DNA of 64,000 nucleotides from Gigaspora rosea (Eukaryota > Glomeromycota > Glomeromycetes > Diversisporales > Gigasporaceae): contig QKWP01002059.1 in NCBI GenBank assembly GCA_003550325.1, positions 18,680-82,679 on the forward strand, given 5' to 3'. Positions 40,978 through 51,459 of this stretch are shown here, piece by piece. The notes below the pieces were generated by a model. The model worked only from the letters and a program-made list of their open reading frames with translations, made no database searches and had not been told where the DNA came from. The first letter of the stretch is position 1. Every line of letters starts with the position of its first letter. The position numbers and the translations under genes are program-made.

Positions 40978-42604
40978 ATATTTTGAACCCTTTCAAAATA
41001 TTTTAGGACTAGAAAACCAAGCTGGATCAGTAGATCTGTAACCTGGATCGCGCATTAAACTGATTTTTCAAAATAGTTCAAAATAGTTCGATGATGTTTA
41101 AATTTTGTACTACAATATCAGATTAGATTTTTTGTTTATAATTAGATCTTCTATTTTGTTTTTTTTCACTTTTTTGGTTTTATTTTGTTTTTTATTTTTG
41201 TTTTATTTTTTGTTTTTATAACAAACAACTTTTTAAAACCTTGCGCATGCCAACTATGGCTTCCGACACTTTCAAGAACACACCCTCAGCAATTTCTAAA
41301 TTTTCAAGAACGCTTTTTTTGAGAAATGGGCACAAGTTTTCACAAGTTTTCACAAGTTTTTGCAAGTTCTTGCAAGTTCTTGCAAGGTTTTGCTTTATTT
41401 ATTTCTTTATTTCGTGTTTTTTGTTTTTATTTTGTTTTTTTTTGGTTTATTTTTAAAATTTTTTTTATTAATTTATTTTATTTTGGCATTTTGCAAGAAA
41501 AACAAACAACTTTTCAAAACCTTGCACATGCCAACTACAACTTCTGACACTTTCAAAAACACACCCAGCAATTTCTAAATTTTCAAGAATGCTTCTTTAT
41601 CGAAATGGTCATAAGTTTTTGCAAGTTTTTGCAAGTTCTTGCAAGGTTTTGCTTCATTTATTTTTTTGTTTCATGTTTTTTGTTTTGGTTTTTTTGGTTT
41701 ATTTTTAAAATTTTTTTATTAATTTATTTTATTTTGGCAATTTGCGAGAAAAACAAACAACTTTTCAAAACCTTGCACATGCCAACTACAACTTCTGACA
41801 CTTTCAAAAACACACCCAGCAATTTCTAAATTTTCAAGAATGCTTCTTTATCGAAATGGTCATAAGTTTTTGCAAGTTTTTGCAAGTTCTTGCAAGGTTT
41901 TGCTTCATTTATTTTTTTGTTTCATGTTTTTTGTTTTGTTTTTGTTTTTTCGGTTTGTTTTTAAAATTTTTTTTATTAATTTATTTTATTTTGGCACTTT
42001 GCAAAAAAAACAACAATTTTTCAAAACCTTGCACATGCCAACTATAACTTCTGACATTTTCAAAAACATACCCCAGCAATTTCTAAATTTTCAAGAATGC
42101 TTTTTTAGAGAAATAGGTACAAATTTTTGCAAGTTTTTGCAAGTTCTTGCCAGGTTTCGCTTCATTTATTTTTTCATTTCGTGTTTTTTTGTTTTTGTTT
42201 TTTTTTGGTTTATTTTTAAAATTTTTTATTAATTTATTTTATTTTGGCAATTTGCGAGAAAAACAAGCAATTTTTTGAATCCTTGCACATACCAACTACG
42301 ACTTTCAACACTTTCAAAAATGATTAAAAACATAATAGCTAACTGTGGGGTGAGTGAAAATAAGTGTATAGGGCTAGTTTTTTGTATATAGTACAGTCGG
42401 ACCTCTCTAAATGCATCCCCTCTAAGTGCATAACCTCCTTAAATGCATATTAGTTTTCTGGCCCAAATATATACCAAACCTCTATAAATGCATTTTTTCT
42501 TAATGTTCTCTTAATGCATACCTCCAAAAGTTTGGTCCCAATAATATGCATTTAGAGAGGTCTGACTGTAATAGAATTAGATGCAACGAAGTGCGAAAGT
42601 AGTT
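40978..42604 (+). repeat. Dispersed tandem-unit repeat, copy 1
   Basis: It begins TTGAACCCTTTCAAAATATT then AGGACTAGAAAACCAAGCTG, passes through five ~250-280-bp tandem units (GCGCATGCCAACTATGGC box at 41243, and its relatives at 41524, 41775, 42031 and 42285) and ends TAGCTAACTGTGGGGTGAG then GAAGTGCGAAAGTAGTT. Each unit also has GCAAGTTTTTGCAAGTTCTT and TTTTTTATTAATTTATTTTA. Copy 2 is at 61470-62672. Frames inside are repeat translations. The right part holds a MITE (42394-42568) that copy 2 lacks. Confidence 0.85.
42394..42568. mobile_element. Tc1/mariner (pogo)-type MITE with verified empty site
   Basis: The tips CAGTCGGACCTCTCTAAATG and the inverse of CAGTCAGACCTCTCTAAATG enclose 175 bp flanked by TA (42392-42393 and 42569-42570). 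ATGCATA words fill the interior. The paralogous segment at about 62636 reads TATAGTAATAGAATTAG, one TA and no element, which is exactly the pre-insertion sequence. Confidence 0.95.
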
Positions 42605-42614
42605 TATAATCTTA

Positions 42615-43259
42615 TCCCTTAGATTGTAACACAGGCAAATTTGCCTGCGTATTTTAAAATTTTTAATAAAATTTTAAATATTGATTTTAGCCATATCTTT
42701 TCTAAGTAAAAAATATTCTTTAAGTTTTGTTTTAGTAACTTTGTTATAAAATTTTTTTAAAATCATTAGAAAACTTTAATATAATAAATGTTTAAAGTTC
42801 TTGTATTGGCATTTTTACTATTAAAATTTTTCTTTAGATTTTTTCAAATTTTATATGTTCCCGTCTATAAAAAAAATCTTTACTTCTAATACAAGTCTTA
42901 ATTTTTACAAGTAAATCATTAAAGTTGCAATAATGAAAGTTGTCATCCTTTATATAAACTACAATATTGTCTTAAGAACTATAGTTCTAAAACTAAAACT
43001 AAATAAGATCGCAGAAAAATTGTAATAAAATTTTTTAAAAAAATTTTTTCTTAAAATTATCTATTTTCAGCTTATATGTAACTATAATTTATTTTCTTAT
43101 AATATAAAAACTAATTTTGCAAAAAAGTAATCATTATTTTCAAATATAATTGTACAAAGTTTTATTTAATTATTTTAGTATTTTAAAAAAGTAAATCAGA
43201 GCTAAAAAAAGTGCAAAAACACAGGCAAATTTGACTGTGTTCTACTACAATCTAAGGGA
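42615..43259. mobile_element. TCCCTTAGATTGTA-ended element with TA flanks
   Basis: TCCCTTAGATTGTAACACAG with GCAAATTTGCCTG is mirrored at the right end (TACAATCTAAGGGA, CAGGCAAATTTG), and TA lies outside both. It is 645 bp, AT-rich and non-coding. It sits at the junction between the tandem-unit repeat and the Helitron-like array, splitting the first Helitron-like tip. Confidence 0.75.
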
Positions 43260-43262
43260 TAA

Positions 43263-43905
43263 TACTAAATGACAACCGTAATCTGGCAATTTGTCTTTTG
43301 ATTGGATAACTCAGAACATGTGTACATTATGACATTCTGATATATCTACAGATCTACGCACCTAAATCTTATATATAATACTAAATGACAACCGTAATCT
43401 GGCAATTTGTCTTTTGATTGGATAACTCAGAACATGTGTACATTATGACATTCTGATGTATCTACAGATCTACGCACCTAAAATCTTATAATACTAAATG
43501 ACAACCGTAATCCGGCAATTTGTCTTTTGATTGGATAACTCAGAACATGTGTACATTATGACATTCTGATGTATCTACAGATCTACGCACCTAAAATACT
43601 ACTAAATGATAACAGTAATCAGGCATTTATTCTTTTGATTGGATAACTCAGATCACGTACGTATTATGTCATTTTGATGTAATCTAAATCCTAAAACAAA
43701 TTCGTCAGCTTAAACAATTTCGATTTTGATGTGTTAATAATGACGACATGTTAAGCTTACATTAAATCTTTATCTTTATACTACTAAATGACAACCGTAA
43801 TCAGGCATTTTGTCTTTTGATTGGATGCTCATTAAGGTCATATGTATAGTACATGCCGATATATATTGTGCCTAAAAGGTGCGTTAACTTGCTAAAGTTA
43901 CAACT
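43263..43905 (+). repeat. Five tandem Helitron-like 5' ends
   Basis: The phrase TACTAAATGACAACCGTAAT begins at 43263, 43379 and 43492, and diverged forms begin at 43600 and 43792. Spacings are 116, 113, 108 and 192 bp. Most are preceded by TCTTATA, giving TCTTATA(A)TACTAAATGAC, close to the TC...TACTA start of Helitrons. The units share GGCAATTTGTCTTTTGATTG and CAGATCTACGCACCTAAA. No Rep/helicase frame or CTRR 3' end is visible, so the Helitron label rests on the tip alone. Confidence 0.5.
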
Positions 43906-44760
43906 TCAATTGCCTAAAATTACCTGATGCTAGCTAAAACGTGCAGAAAGAGGAGTTAAGTACTTTTGTAAATATTGTAAATCAATAAAAAGTTGATACC
44001 TTCCATAATTGTATTGTCACAGCCATGTTAATTTTACCTAAGTAGTACTAGGCATTGTTAATATTCTTGGGGGCTTAATACCGGTATAATCATGTTGATT
44101 TGTTTAGTATGAATGATGGTTTTCACTTTTCCGATTCTGATAAAAGTTAAATAATTCTGATCAATGCATGATGACAACTGCATAAATTATATAAAGCACA
44201 TTGTTGTGGGAAAATATAATTGAAAAAATGTGTGAATACTAATACAAATTCTGTACTTGCAAAAAAATGACAACATACATCGTAATTAGAAATCAAAGCA
44301 AAATAAATATCCCACTATGACGAATGTCCAGTCTGCATCAAAATCTTTTATTCTACTAATTTCTTATGTAAATGTATGATAAACGGTAATTGTTACTACT
44401 TAATAATAATGAAAATAAAAAAATAAAATTTTAATTGCACTTTGCTGTATCCAAAAACCGACCGTGAGAATTAAATCTATTATGACGTTCATTTATAATT
44501 ATTAATCATTTGCATTTTAATTTCGTAATAGCTTCGTCATAATTCGTATCACTATCCATTTATAGCGACCCTTATATGATCGGCCAATCACATTAAAGAT
44601 TGACGATCATATAAATAAAATTTTTTTTTTATTTATTTGTTTTTTTTTTATTTTTAATTTAATACTGTATTTATTTTTTAGAACCATCGTCGCTTAGAGC
44701 CTTAACTTCGAATAAAGTTATGACCGTTCTTTGGTTTTTTTTTTTATTATTATTTTATTG
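43906..44760. other. AT-rich DNA, possible Helitron body
   Basis: No coding frame is visible. A hairpin, ATATGATCG with its mirror CGATCATAT, lies at about 44576-44610. If the fifth unit of the array above is a Helitron, this could be near its 3' end, but the expected CTRR tip is missing. Confidence 0.35.
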
Positions 44761-44763
44761 CAT

Positions 44764-45745
44764 TACTAACGTTCTTACATACTTTTCTTTGAAACGGACG
44801 TAGCACGATAGTTGGCTAGAATGAACGTAGCATGGCATACATAGCACAGTCACGGTAATTTTTTAATTTTTTTAATTAGTTTATTATAGTACTAAAGTTA
44901 TTACATTCTTTTCTTTAGAATGAACGTAGTACAATTGGAACGTGCTAAAACTGACGTAGCACGGTAGATAGTTTTCTTTTTTTTTATAAATTAATTTGTT
45001 ACAGTACTAACGTTCTTACGTTCTTTTCTTTAGAACAAACATAATACAATTGGACAGAACGTAGCTAGAACGGTGAACATAGCGCGGTAGATAGTTTGGT
45101 TTTTTTTATATATTAGTTTATTACATTATTAACGTTATATTCTTTTCTTTAGAACGGACATAATGCAGTAATTAGCTTGAACGGAAGTAGCACGATCACG
45201 TTAGTTTATTTTTTACGAACGTTCTCAGTTTTTTTTTACGAACGTAGTATGACTAGACGAATAGAATGTGCCTGCTAGAACGAACATAGCACGGTCACAG
45301 TAGATTTCTTTCTTTTTTTTTATATATATATATACAGTACTAACGTTCTTACATCTTTCCTTTAGAACGAACGTAGTACTAATAGACAAATAGAACGTAC
45401 GTGCTAGAACGTAGCATGGTAGATATTTTTTATTTATTTTCTTTTTTTTATATATATTACAGTACTAACGTTTTTACGTTTTCTTTAGAACGAACGTAAT
45501 ACAAATAAAATGCCAGAATGAATGTAGCACAGTAAATAGTTTATTTTTTATATATATATATATATATATGTAATTAGTACTAACGTTCGTTCTTTTCTTT
45601 AGAACAAACGTAGTATAGATCGTAGCTAGAACAGGCATAGCACGAAAGATTTTATATATATATATATATGTAATTAGTACTAACGTTTGTTCTTTTCTTT
45701 AGAACAGACATAGTATGAATCGTAGCTAGAACGGGCGTAGCACAA
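44764..45745 (+). repeat. Nine-unit mini-exon/mini-intron array
   Basis: Exon-like units AACGAACGTAGTACAATTGG...CGTAGCACG (43-53 bp) alternate with intron-like units of 64-76 bp. Introns with recognisable donor and acceptor are 44855-44918, 44964-45033, 45087-45162, 45419-45488 and 45532-45602. They start GTAATT, GTAGATA or GTAAATAG, contain TACTAAC or TATTAAC and end TTCTTTAG. Other units keep the branch point and acceptor but have lost the GT donor, and the first has lost its AG. The exons have no common open frame. The same exon family appears at 18817-19360. Confidence 0.65.
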
Positions 45746-47390
45746 AAGTTTTTTTTTTTTCTTATATATATACGCTATATACCGAGTAAAATTTTAACAG
45801 AATTTTTTAACTCATGATAATTCCGATACTCATGATAGAAATAAATATTTAATTCCAGTACAAACCATCTCAATCTTATCCTTTTCATATGTTAGAACAT
45901 AAGTAAATTTTAGTAACAAAATTTTTACAATAGCATGAAACTTTAAGACAACTAACTCAACTACATCTTAAGGTTACTTAGCAGCAAATAAGTCCTATGT
46001 ACAATTTTTTATTTACACATTATATACTAGGTAAATTTTGTAATGGAATTTTTTATAGTAATATGAAGAAATTACAATAATTCTGACAAATTAACCTTTT
46101 AATCAAATATTAATAACAATAGTATAATGAGCATATTCTGCAATGAAATTTTACAGTAACTAATGACAGAATTATTATAATTTCAATAAAGCTAGCATAA
46201 TTTCGATCACTGTAATCATATTAGTAAGTAAGACATACAAAATAATTTTTATAGTAATCCATATAGACATTACAATAATACTTTTTAATCATTAAAACAG
46301 ACATTGCACAGGTATTTTTAGATGCGTTCTTATACACACAGCAAAGCGTGTGCATAAAGATAGTATTTGTAATAATGTAAAAATAATATGTAATATATAA
46401 TAAAGTATATAATATTAATTAAAAATGTATATTTAATAAATGTAAAATATAAAATATAATGATAATAAATAAAAAAATATAAAATTTTATATTAAATTGC
46501 AAAACCATGTAAAATATTGCGAAAACCTGTAAAAAATATAATTATGTGAATATGTATATCATTTATTTATTTTTTAAAAAATTTTGAAAATTTGCAAAAA
46601 TTTGCAAAATATTGTGAAACAATTAAATATTATTCCTACACGCATTAGTTTATTGATCTGCATGAGTATGTGACCCCTGCAGGAGAGGTAATTTGCAATT
46701 TTTTTATTTGGTCTATTTTGCAATATTTCGCAATAATAACTGTAATATTACCATAAATAACGTAATATATTATGTAATATACTGCATCGATCGTAAGATT
46801 TTTGTAATATTACGCCCGTAATATCTTATGTAAGATTACGTATATATAATTTGCTGATGTAGATAGAAATATGTGATTACTTTATATGTAAATTGTTATA
46901 GTAACTAATTTAAATAAATAAAAAAATATATAAAAAATCATATATATATATCTAATGAATTTTTTTTTAAAAAAAACATAAAAAGATCAAATTCTAATTT
47001 TGCAAAAAAAAAACAATAGTTAATTGCATTTCCAATTTGAAGTTCTTTAATGTAATTGTTAACATTCTTTTTTTATTTATTAGTTTTTGAACTATTCTTC
47101 TGTGTTATTATCACCTAATAGTAAAAGTAAAGTTTATGTTAACACTTCAATTTAACACAGGTTTTACCCTAATTTATTTATACTATTAAATATGCAAAAT
47201 TAGTCTTGATATGCAAAATATGCAATTACATTTGCAATGCAATAAATGTCAAATTTATGCACAGATTTTGCAATTGCAAATTTGCACTAGCTCTAATTTG
47301 GATTCAACTAATAGTCAAAAATATTATCTAGTTTTAATCAGGATATTATTAAATCCAAATATATTATTAAATTTGGATGTAATATATCTG
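45746..47390. other. AT-rich DNA with scattered short inverted words
   Basis: No gene is visible. TACACACAGCAAAGCGTGTG at 46334 is a small hairpin. Bases 46740-46860 are rich in GTAATATTAC and TTACGTA words and end AATTTGCTGATGTAG, the inverse of the ACATCAGCAAA tip at 61152. Confidence 0.4.
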
Positions 47391-47500
47391 ATTTAAGATT
47401 ATATTCAGATTTAAATATATATCTGGATTTAATAATAATCTGGATTATTTATAATCTGAATTTATTTATAATCTGGATTTATTTAAATTTATAATTTTTA
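47391..47500. repeat. ATAATCTGGATTTA short tandem motifs
   Basis: AATCTGGATT and TTATTTATAATCTG words recur several times. It resembles the motif-rich subterminal parts of other elements here, but no tips were found. Confidence 0.5.
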
Positions 47501-49289
47501 CAAGGCAATTTCCAAATTCCTAGTAAGGTATTTAGCTCTAGTGGTTAGTAGATTCTATAGCAAAATTATTAGCTGGGTACTTTTTATTTAATAAATTGTT
47601 ATGATTTTATTATAATAGTAAAATTTTTAGTAATTCTAGGCAAAACTATAATTTCTGATACTGCTAACCAGGATTTGATATATTCTAATCAGGAATTTTT
47701 AATATGTGTTCTAAATTTATAGCTGTTATCATAAATTTTAAAACAACAGATAAAATTTTAATTGAAATAATTCAGTTAAAATTGATAGGCTTATTTTGGG
47801 CATGTACAAAGATGTTTTAATATATTATGATATGTTATTGTAAAAATTGAATATTACAGATTTTTTTATGAACTCAATTTGTTTAGTTTTAGCAAAAACT
47901 ATTCTTATTAGCTAGTATATTTCATTTAAAAAAAAGTTCTAAGTTAGATTTAATGTGTTATTTAAAAAAACTAACTCAAAACATTATATACAATCAAAAA
48001 GTTACTTACCAATATGTGGTATTACTATCAGTCATCCAATTTGTTACATATAAATTTTTTATATATAAAATTATAAAAAAATATATAAAATTACTATAAA
48101 CTTTGAAGAAATAATGTTCTGAAGTCTACATATTAACTTAAAATTTAATTTTTCAGAAATATAGAAAAAGATAAAAAAAAAAGTTAGTACAAAAATCAAA
48201 TTAAAATTTAGCTAATTTTGCACAAAACAAAAATATAACTTTACCAAAAACAAATATTTTCTAATTTTAAGATAATAAGTATATATAAAATCATGTCTGA
48301 ACAACTTTACTTAGATGACAAAAGTAGGTTATCTTGTAAGAAAAATAGGTTGCCTATATACTGAAATTAAAATTTTTGGATTTTCAATATAAAATATTTT
48401 TGATTAGATAACCTACTTTGGGCCCTTAAGCAAAGTTGTTTAGTATGTGATTCTATTTAGTACAAAGTTGCAATGCACTTTTTTGGACCTTTTACTAAAT
48501 AAAAAATGGAGTTAAAGTTCAAAAAAAATTTTTTTTCTAAAAAATTTTAATTTTTTTTGAATTTATCCTTATTTATATTTAGTAAAAGGTCCAAAAAAGT
48601 GCATTACAACTTAGAATTATGTGCTAAACAACTTGGCCTAAGGGCCTAAAGTAGGTTATCTAATCAAAAAAAACATTTTATATTAAAACTCCAAAAATTT
48701 TAACTTTAGTACATAGATAACTATTTTTTTACAAGGTAACCCTTTTATCACCTAAGTAAACTTGTTCAGAGTATGATTTTACATATACTCATTATTTTAA
48801 AATCAGAAAATATTTTGTTTTTGATGAAGTTATATTTTCATTTTGTGCAAAATTAGCAAAATTTTAATCTGATTTTTGTACTATTTTTTTCTCTTTCCCT
48901 TGTTCTATATTTCTAAAAAATTAAAATTTAAGTTAATATATAGACTTCAGAACATTATTTTTTCAAATTTTATAGTAATTTTATATTTTTTTTTATAATT
49001 TTATATATGAAAAATTTAGATATGACAATAGTGTACCTAGTGATGTAAATTCTACCAGCTTGGCATGTTTTTACCGATATCTACCGGTAGGTAGTAGCTA
49101 CTGGTAGCTACTACTACCGGTAGCTAGTCACATAATAAATAAAATTTATTTGATAAATTATATACTTTTCGATATTTATAATTAATTATATAATTTTAAA
49201 ATTTATTCTATTATTTTATTGGTATCTACCAGGCATATAATTTATCTAACAGTATTTACCATTATCTACTGGTAGATACTAGTGGTAGA

Positions 49290-50972
49290 TAGGCCTCTGC
49301 ATAGGCCGAGTAGGGCCGGGTAATGGCAATACCCTAACCCTACCCGTCTGTGTAAGGGCTTGACTTCTGAGCCCTTACCCTTACCCTAGGCTCGAAATTT
49401 GATGCTCTAGCCTGGTCCGCAAAACCCACGGGTACCTGTGGGTACTTATAGAGCTTATTATTATAATAGAAAGACTGCCCAAAATTAGATCAGACGAGTT
49501 TTAAATTCATAGTCTGCCGGGTGACTGATATTTAATTCATATGGTTGGCTAATTTTTGTCAGCTCAGACATAGTATAATACTTGTTTAACCAAAACAAAA
49601 ACCAGCTTTAATTAAATACTTAATAATTGTTCTTTACACTCATGATCTAAAATAAAATTATAAAAACCAGGAGTACAAGGTGTATAGTTTACAGACAACT
49701 ATTTGTGTACAAAATCTTGGATCTTATTGGATGGCATATTTAAATCAATTATAGTATCAGGTATCACCGATTTTGTGGATTTCATCTTCCAAATTTTGTT
49801 AAGTTCGTCAGCGAAGTGACCATTGCGAGATCGTCTGACTTTATTGCAGCATATGATTTTAAGCAAATTTAGATTTCTATGAATGTTGGTAAATAGGATA
49901 TATTGAAGTAGAGCGAGGGGATATAAGACGTTAAGGGATGAAGTTTATACATAAGGTTTTTTGTTCAGAAGGGAGGAAGCTATCTTTTGTTTGCTATCGC
50001 TCGCCTTGGTAAAGCCTGGCTCTATCCCCCTCCCACACCATTTTAAGTGACCCTGCAAGTAGGAATAGGAATCGATTTAGTCAATTAAATCGACTAACAT
50101 AATAATTTATATATAAATTTTTTAGTCAACTAAATCAATTCCTATTTCTACCTGCAAGTATCAGTAACGTCAGTCTGGTTGGGCGATATATTGGTAGTTA
50201 ATTATCCACAGCTGCAATGGTAGTATAAAGTTCTTTGCAGTCAGTTTTTAGGCTTCATGGGTGCGTGTGCAGTGCAAGGGCCCTTATTAATGGATAGTTA
50301 GGCACCGTAGCTGCAGTAACAGTGTAAGGACCTGAAATAGATACTGCAAAATGATGCCCCGATTCTCTTTTTAGTTATATGACGGATGTTAGCTATTTTT
50401 GTTGTGTTTAGGGTTTCATGTAATTGGCGGGTGCAGTTTAGGCCTTGGGGTTTAGAAAATTGGGAAGCAGTCAGTAGTTTATACGTTTGACAGTTGGGAG
50501 AATTAGTCCTAATCTAGAGACTTTTGTCATGGGTATTGAAGTTTAAGTATGTAACACTAGAGCTTTGCTGATTCTGAACTTTACCTATAATTTCTTCAAA
50601 TCATGTATAATCTTAAAAGTGCTCGAATACTCTAATCGAGTTTACTCATGAGTTTACATACCTGGTTTCATGTGACAGCATCGCGCAGCTACCTTATGAT
50701 AATTATTCCCGATAATGAGTAGCTTGTATCAGTATAAATCGATAAAAATTAGCCAATAATATGAACTGAATTTCACATGGAATATAAATAATGGGTACCC
50801 GCGGGTATGGGAGCCGGGTAGTAGTACTACCCATTCCCTAACCGTTTGTATAAGGGCTTAGTTTTTTGAGCCCTTACCCTTACTCTAGGGCTTGGGATTT
50901 GATACCCTAGCCCAGTCCTTGTGAGCCTACTCGTGGGTACCCATAGGTAGCCCAGGCCCATGCGGAGGCCTA
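49290..50972. mobile_element. hAT-type element, duplication GTGGTAGA (third nesting level)
   Basis: The tips TAGGCCTCTGCATAGGCC and the inverse of TAGGCCTCCGCATGGGCC are flanked by the exact 8-bp repeat GTGGTAGA (49282-49289 and 50973-50980). GGGTACCC and GAGCCCTTACCCTTAC words line both ends. The middle, about 1.2 kb, has balanced composition and no open frame over 60 codons. The tips match those of the palindromic MITE at 55631-56037. Confidence 0.9.
50060..50150. mobile_element. 91-bp hAT-type MITE, duplication CCTGCAAG (fourth nesting level)
   Basis: TAGGAATAGGAAT and the inverse of TAGAAATAGGAAT bound a 91-bp palindromic element with TTTAGTCAA/TTGACTAAA-type arms, flanked by the exact 8-bp repeat CCTGCAAG (50052-50059 and 50151-50158). 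Confidence 0.9.
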
Positions 50973-51080
50973 GTGGTAGATTCCTACTGGTAGCTACCAA
51001 CTCACATCACTAAGTGTACCAAATCAGATAACTGCTATTTAATACATTATAGTTTTTTTGTATTTTTTGAAAATGGTTTT

Positions 51081-51455
51081 TGATCCTACAATAAAACCAA
51101 AGTTAATAGCATTCAAAATTTCTTACATATATTATTTTAAATAAATATTACTTTAGACTTTTTTCAAATTAAAATATTATTATATTTTAATTTATAATTT
51201 TAAAATTATTAGATTAGATAATTTAAATGTGCTCAGATAAAACTATTATTAGAATCAGATAATTTAAATACACTTTGATAAGAATATTAAAAAATTATTT
51301 GCATTAATCAATAATCCTATTGTTTGGTTTCAAAGATCTAGAATTTTATTTTATGATCTTTAGAAATATGAACATACAGCTAACTAATGAATAAATATTA
51401 CTTTTTTAAGCTTATCAAAAAAAAACTATTTATTTTCTAATGAACAAAATAAAAA
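51081..51455. other. AT-rich DNA
   Basis: I see no supported feature between the nested element and the hAT transposase remnant. Confidence 0.4.
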
Positions 51456-51459
51456 ATTG

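Larger units (their letters stand above)
49038..51012. mobile_element. hAT-type element, duplication AGTGTACC (second nesting level)
   Basis: The tips TAGTGATGTAAATTCTACCA and the inverse of TAGTGATGTGAGTTGGTAGC are flanked by the exact 8-bp repeat AGTGTACC (49030-49037 and 51013-51020). The element's own sequence is 284 bp, rich in TACCGGTAG/CTACTGGTAG words. The rest is an inserted element at 49290-50972. Confidence 0.9.
47945..51080. mobile_element. Fold-back element, outermost of four nested elements
   Basis: The left arm (about 47945-48520) and right arm (about 48530-49029 plus 51021-51080) are inverted relatives. They share TTTAGTAAAAGGTCCAAAAA and its mirror, ACAAAGTTGTTTAG, GTCTACATATTAACTTAAAA and TATATAAAATTATAAAAAAA. 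Removing the insertion at 49038-51020 brings the right arm together. The outer tips are poorly defined. Non-coding. Confidence 0.65.

Noticed and set aside
41241..42232. Series of 70-130-codon frames with repeated FFGLFLKFFL motifs
   Set aside because: They follow the tandem units of the dispersed repeat and recur in copy 2 with different frames and lengths.
41243..42300. CRISPR-like array (regular conserved boxes with spacers)
   Set aside because: The units are ~250-280 bp, spacers are themselves repeats, and the context is eukaryotic.
44576..44610. Helitron 3' end for the array at 43263
   Set aside because: A hairpin is present but no CTRR follows it, so the end is not supported.
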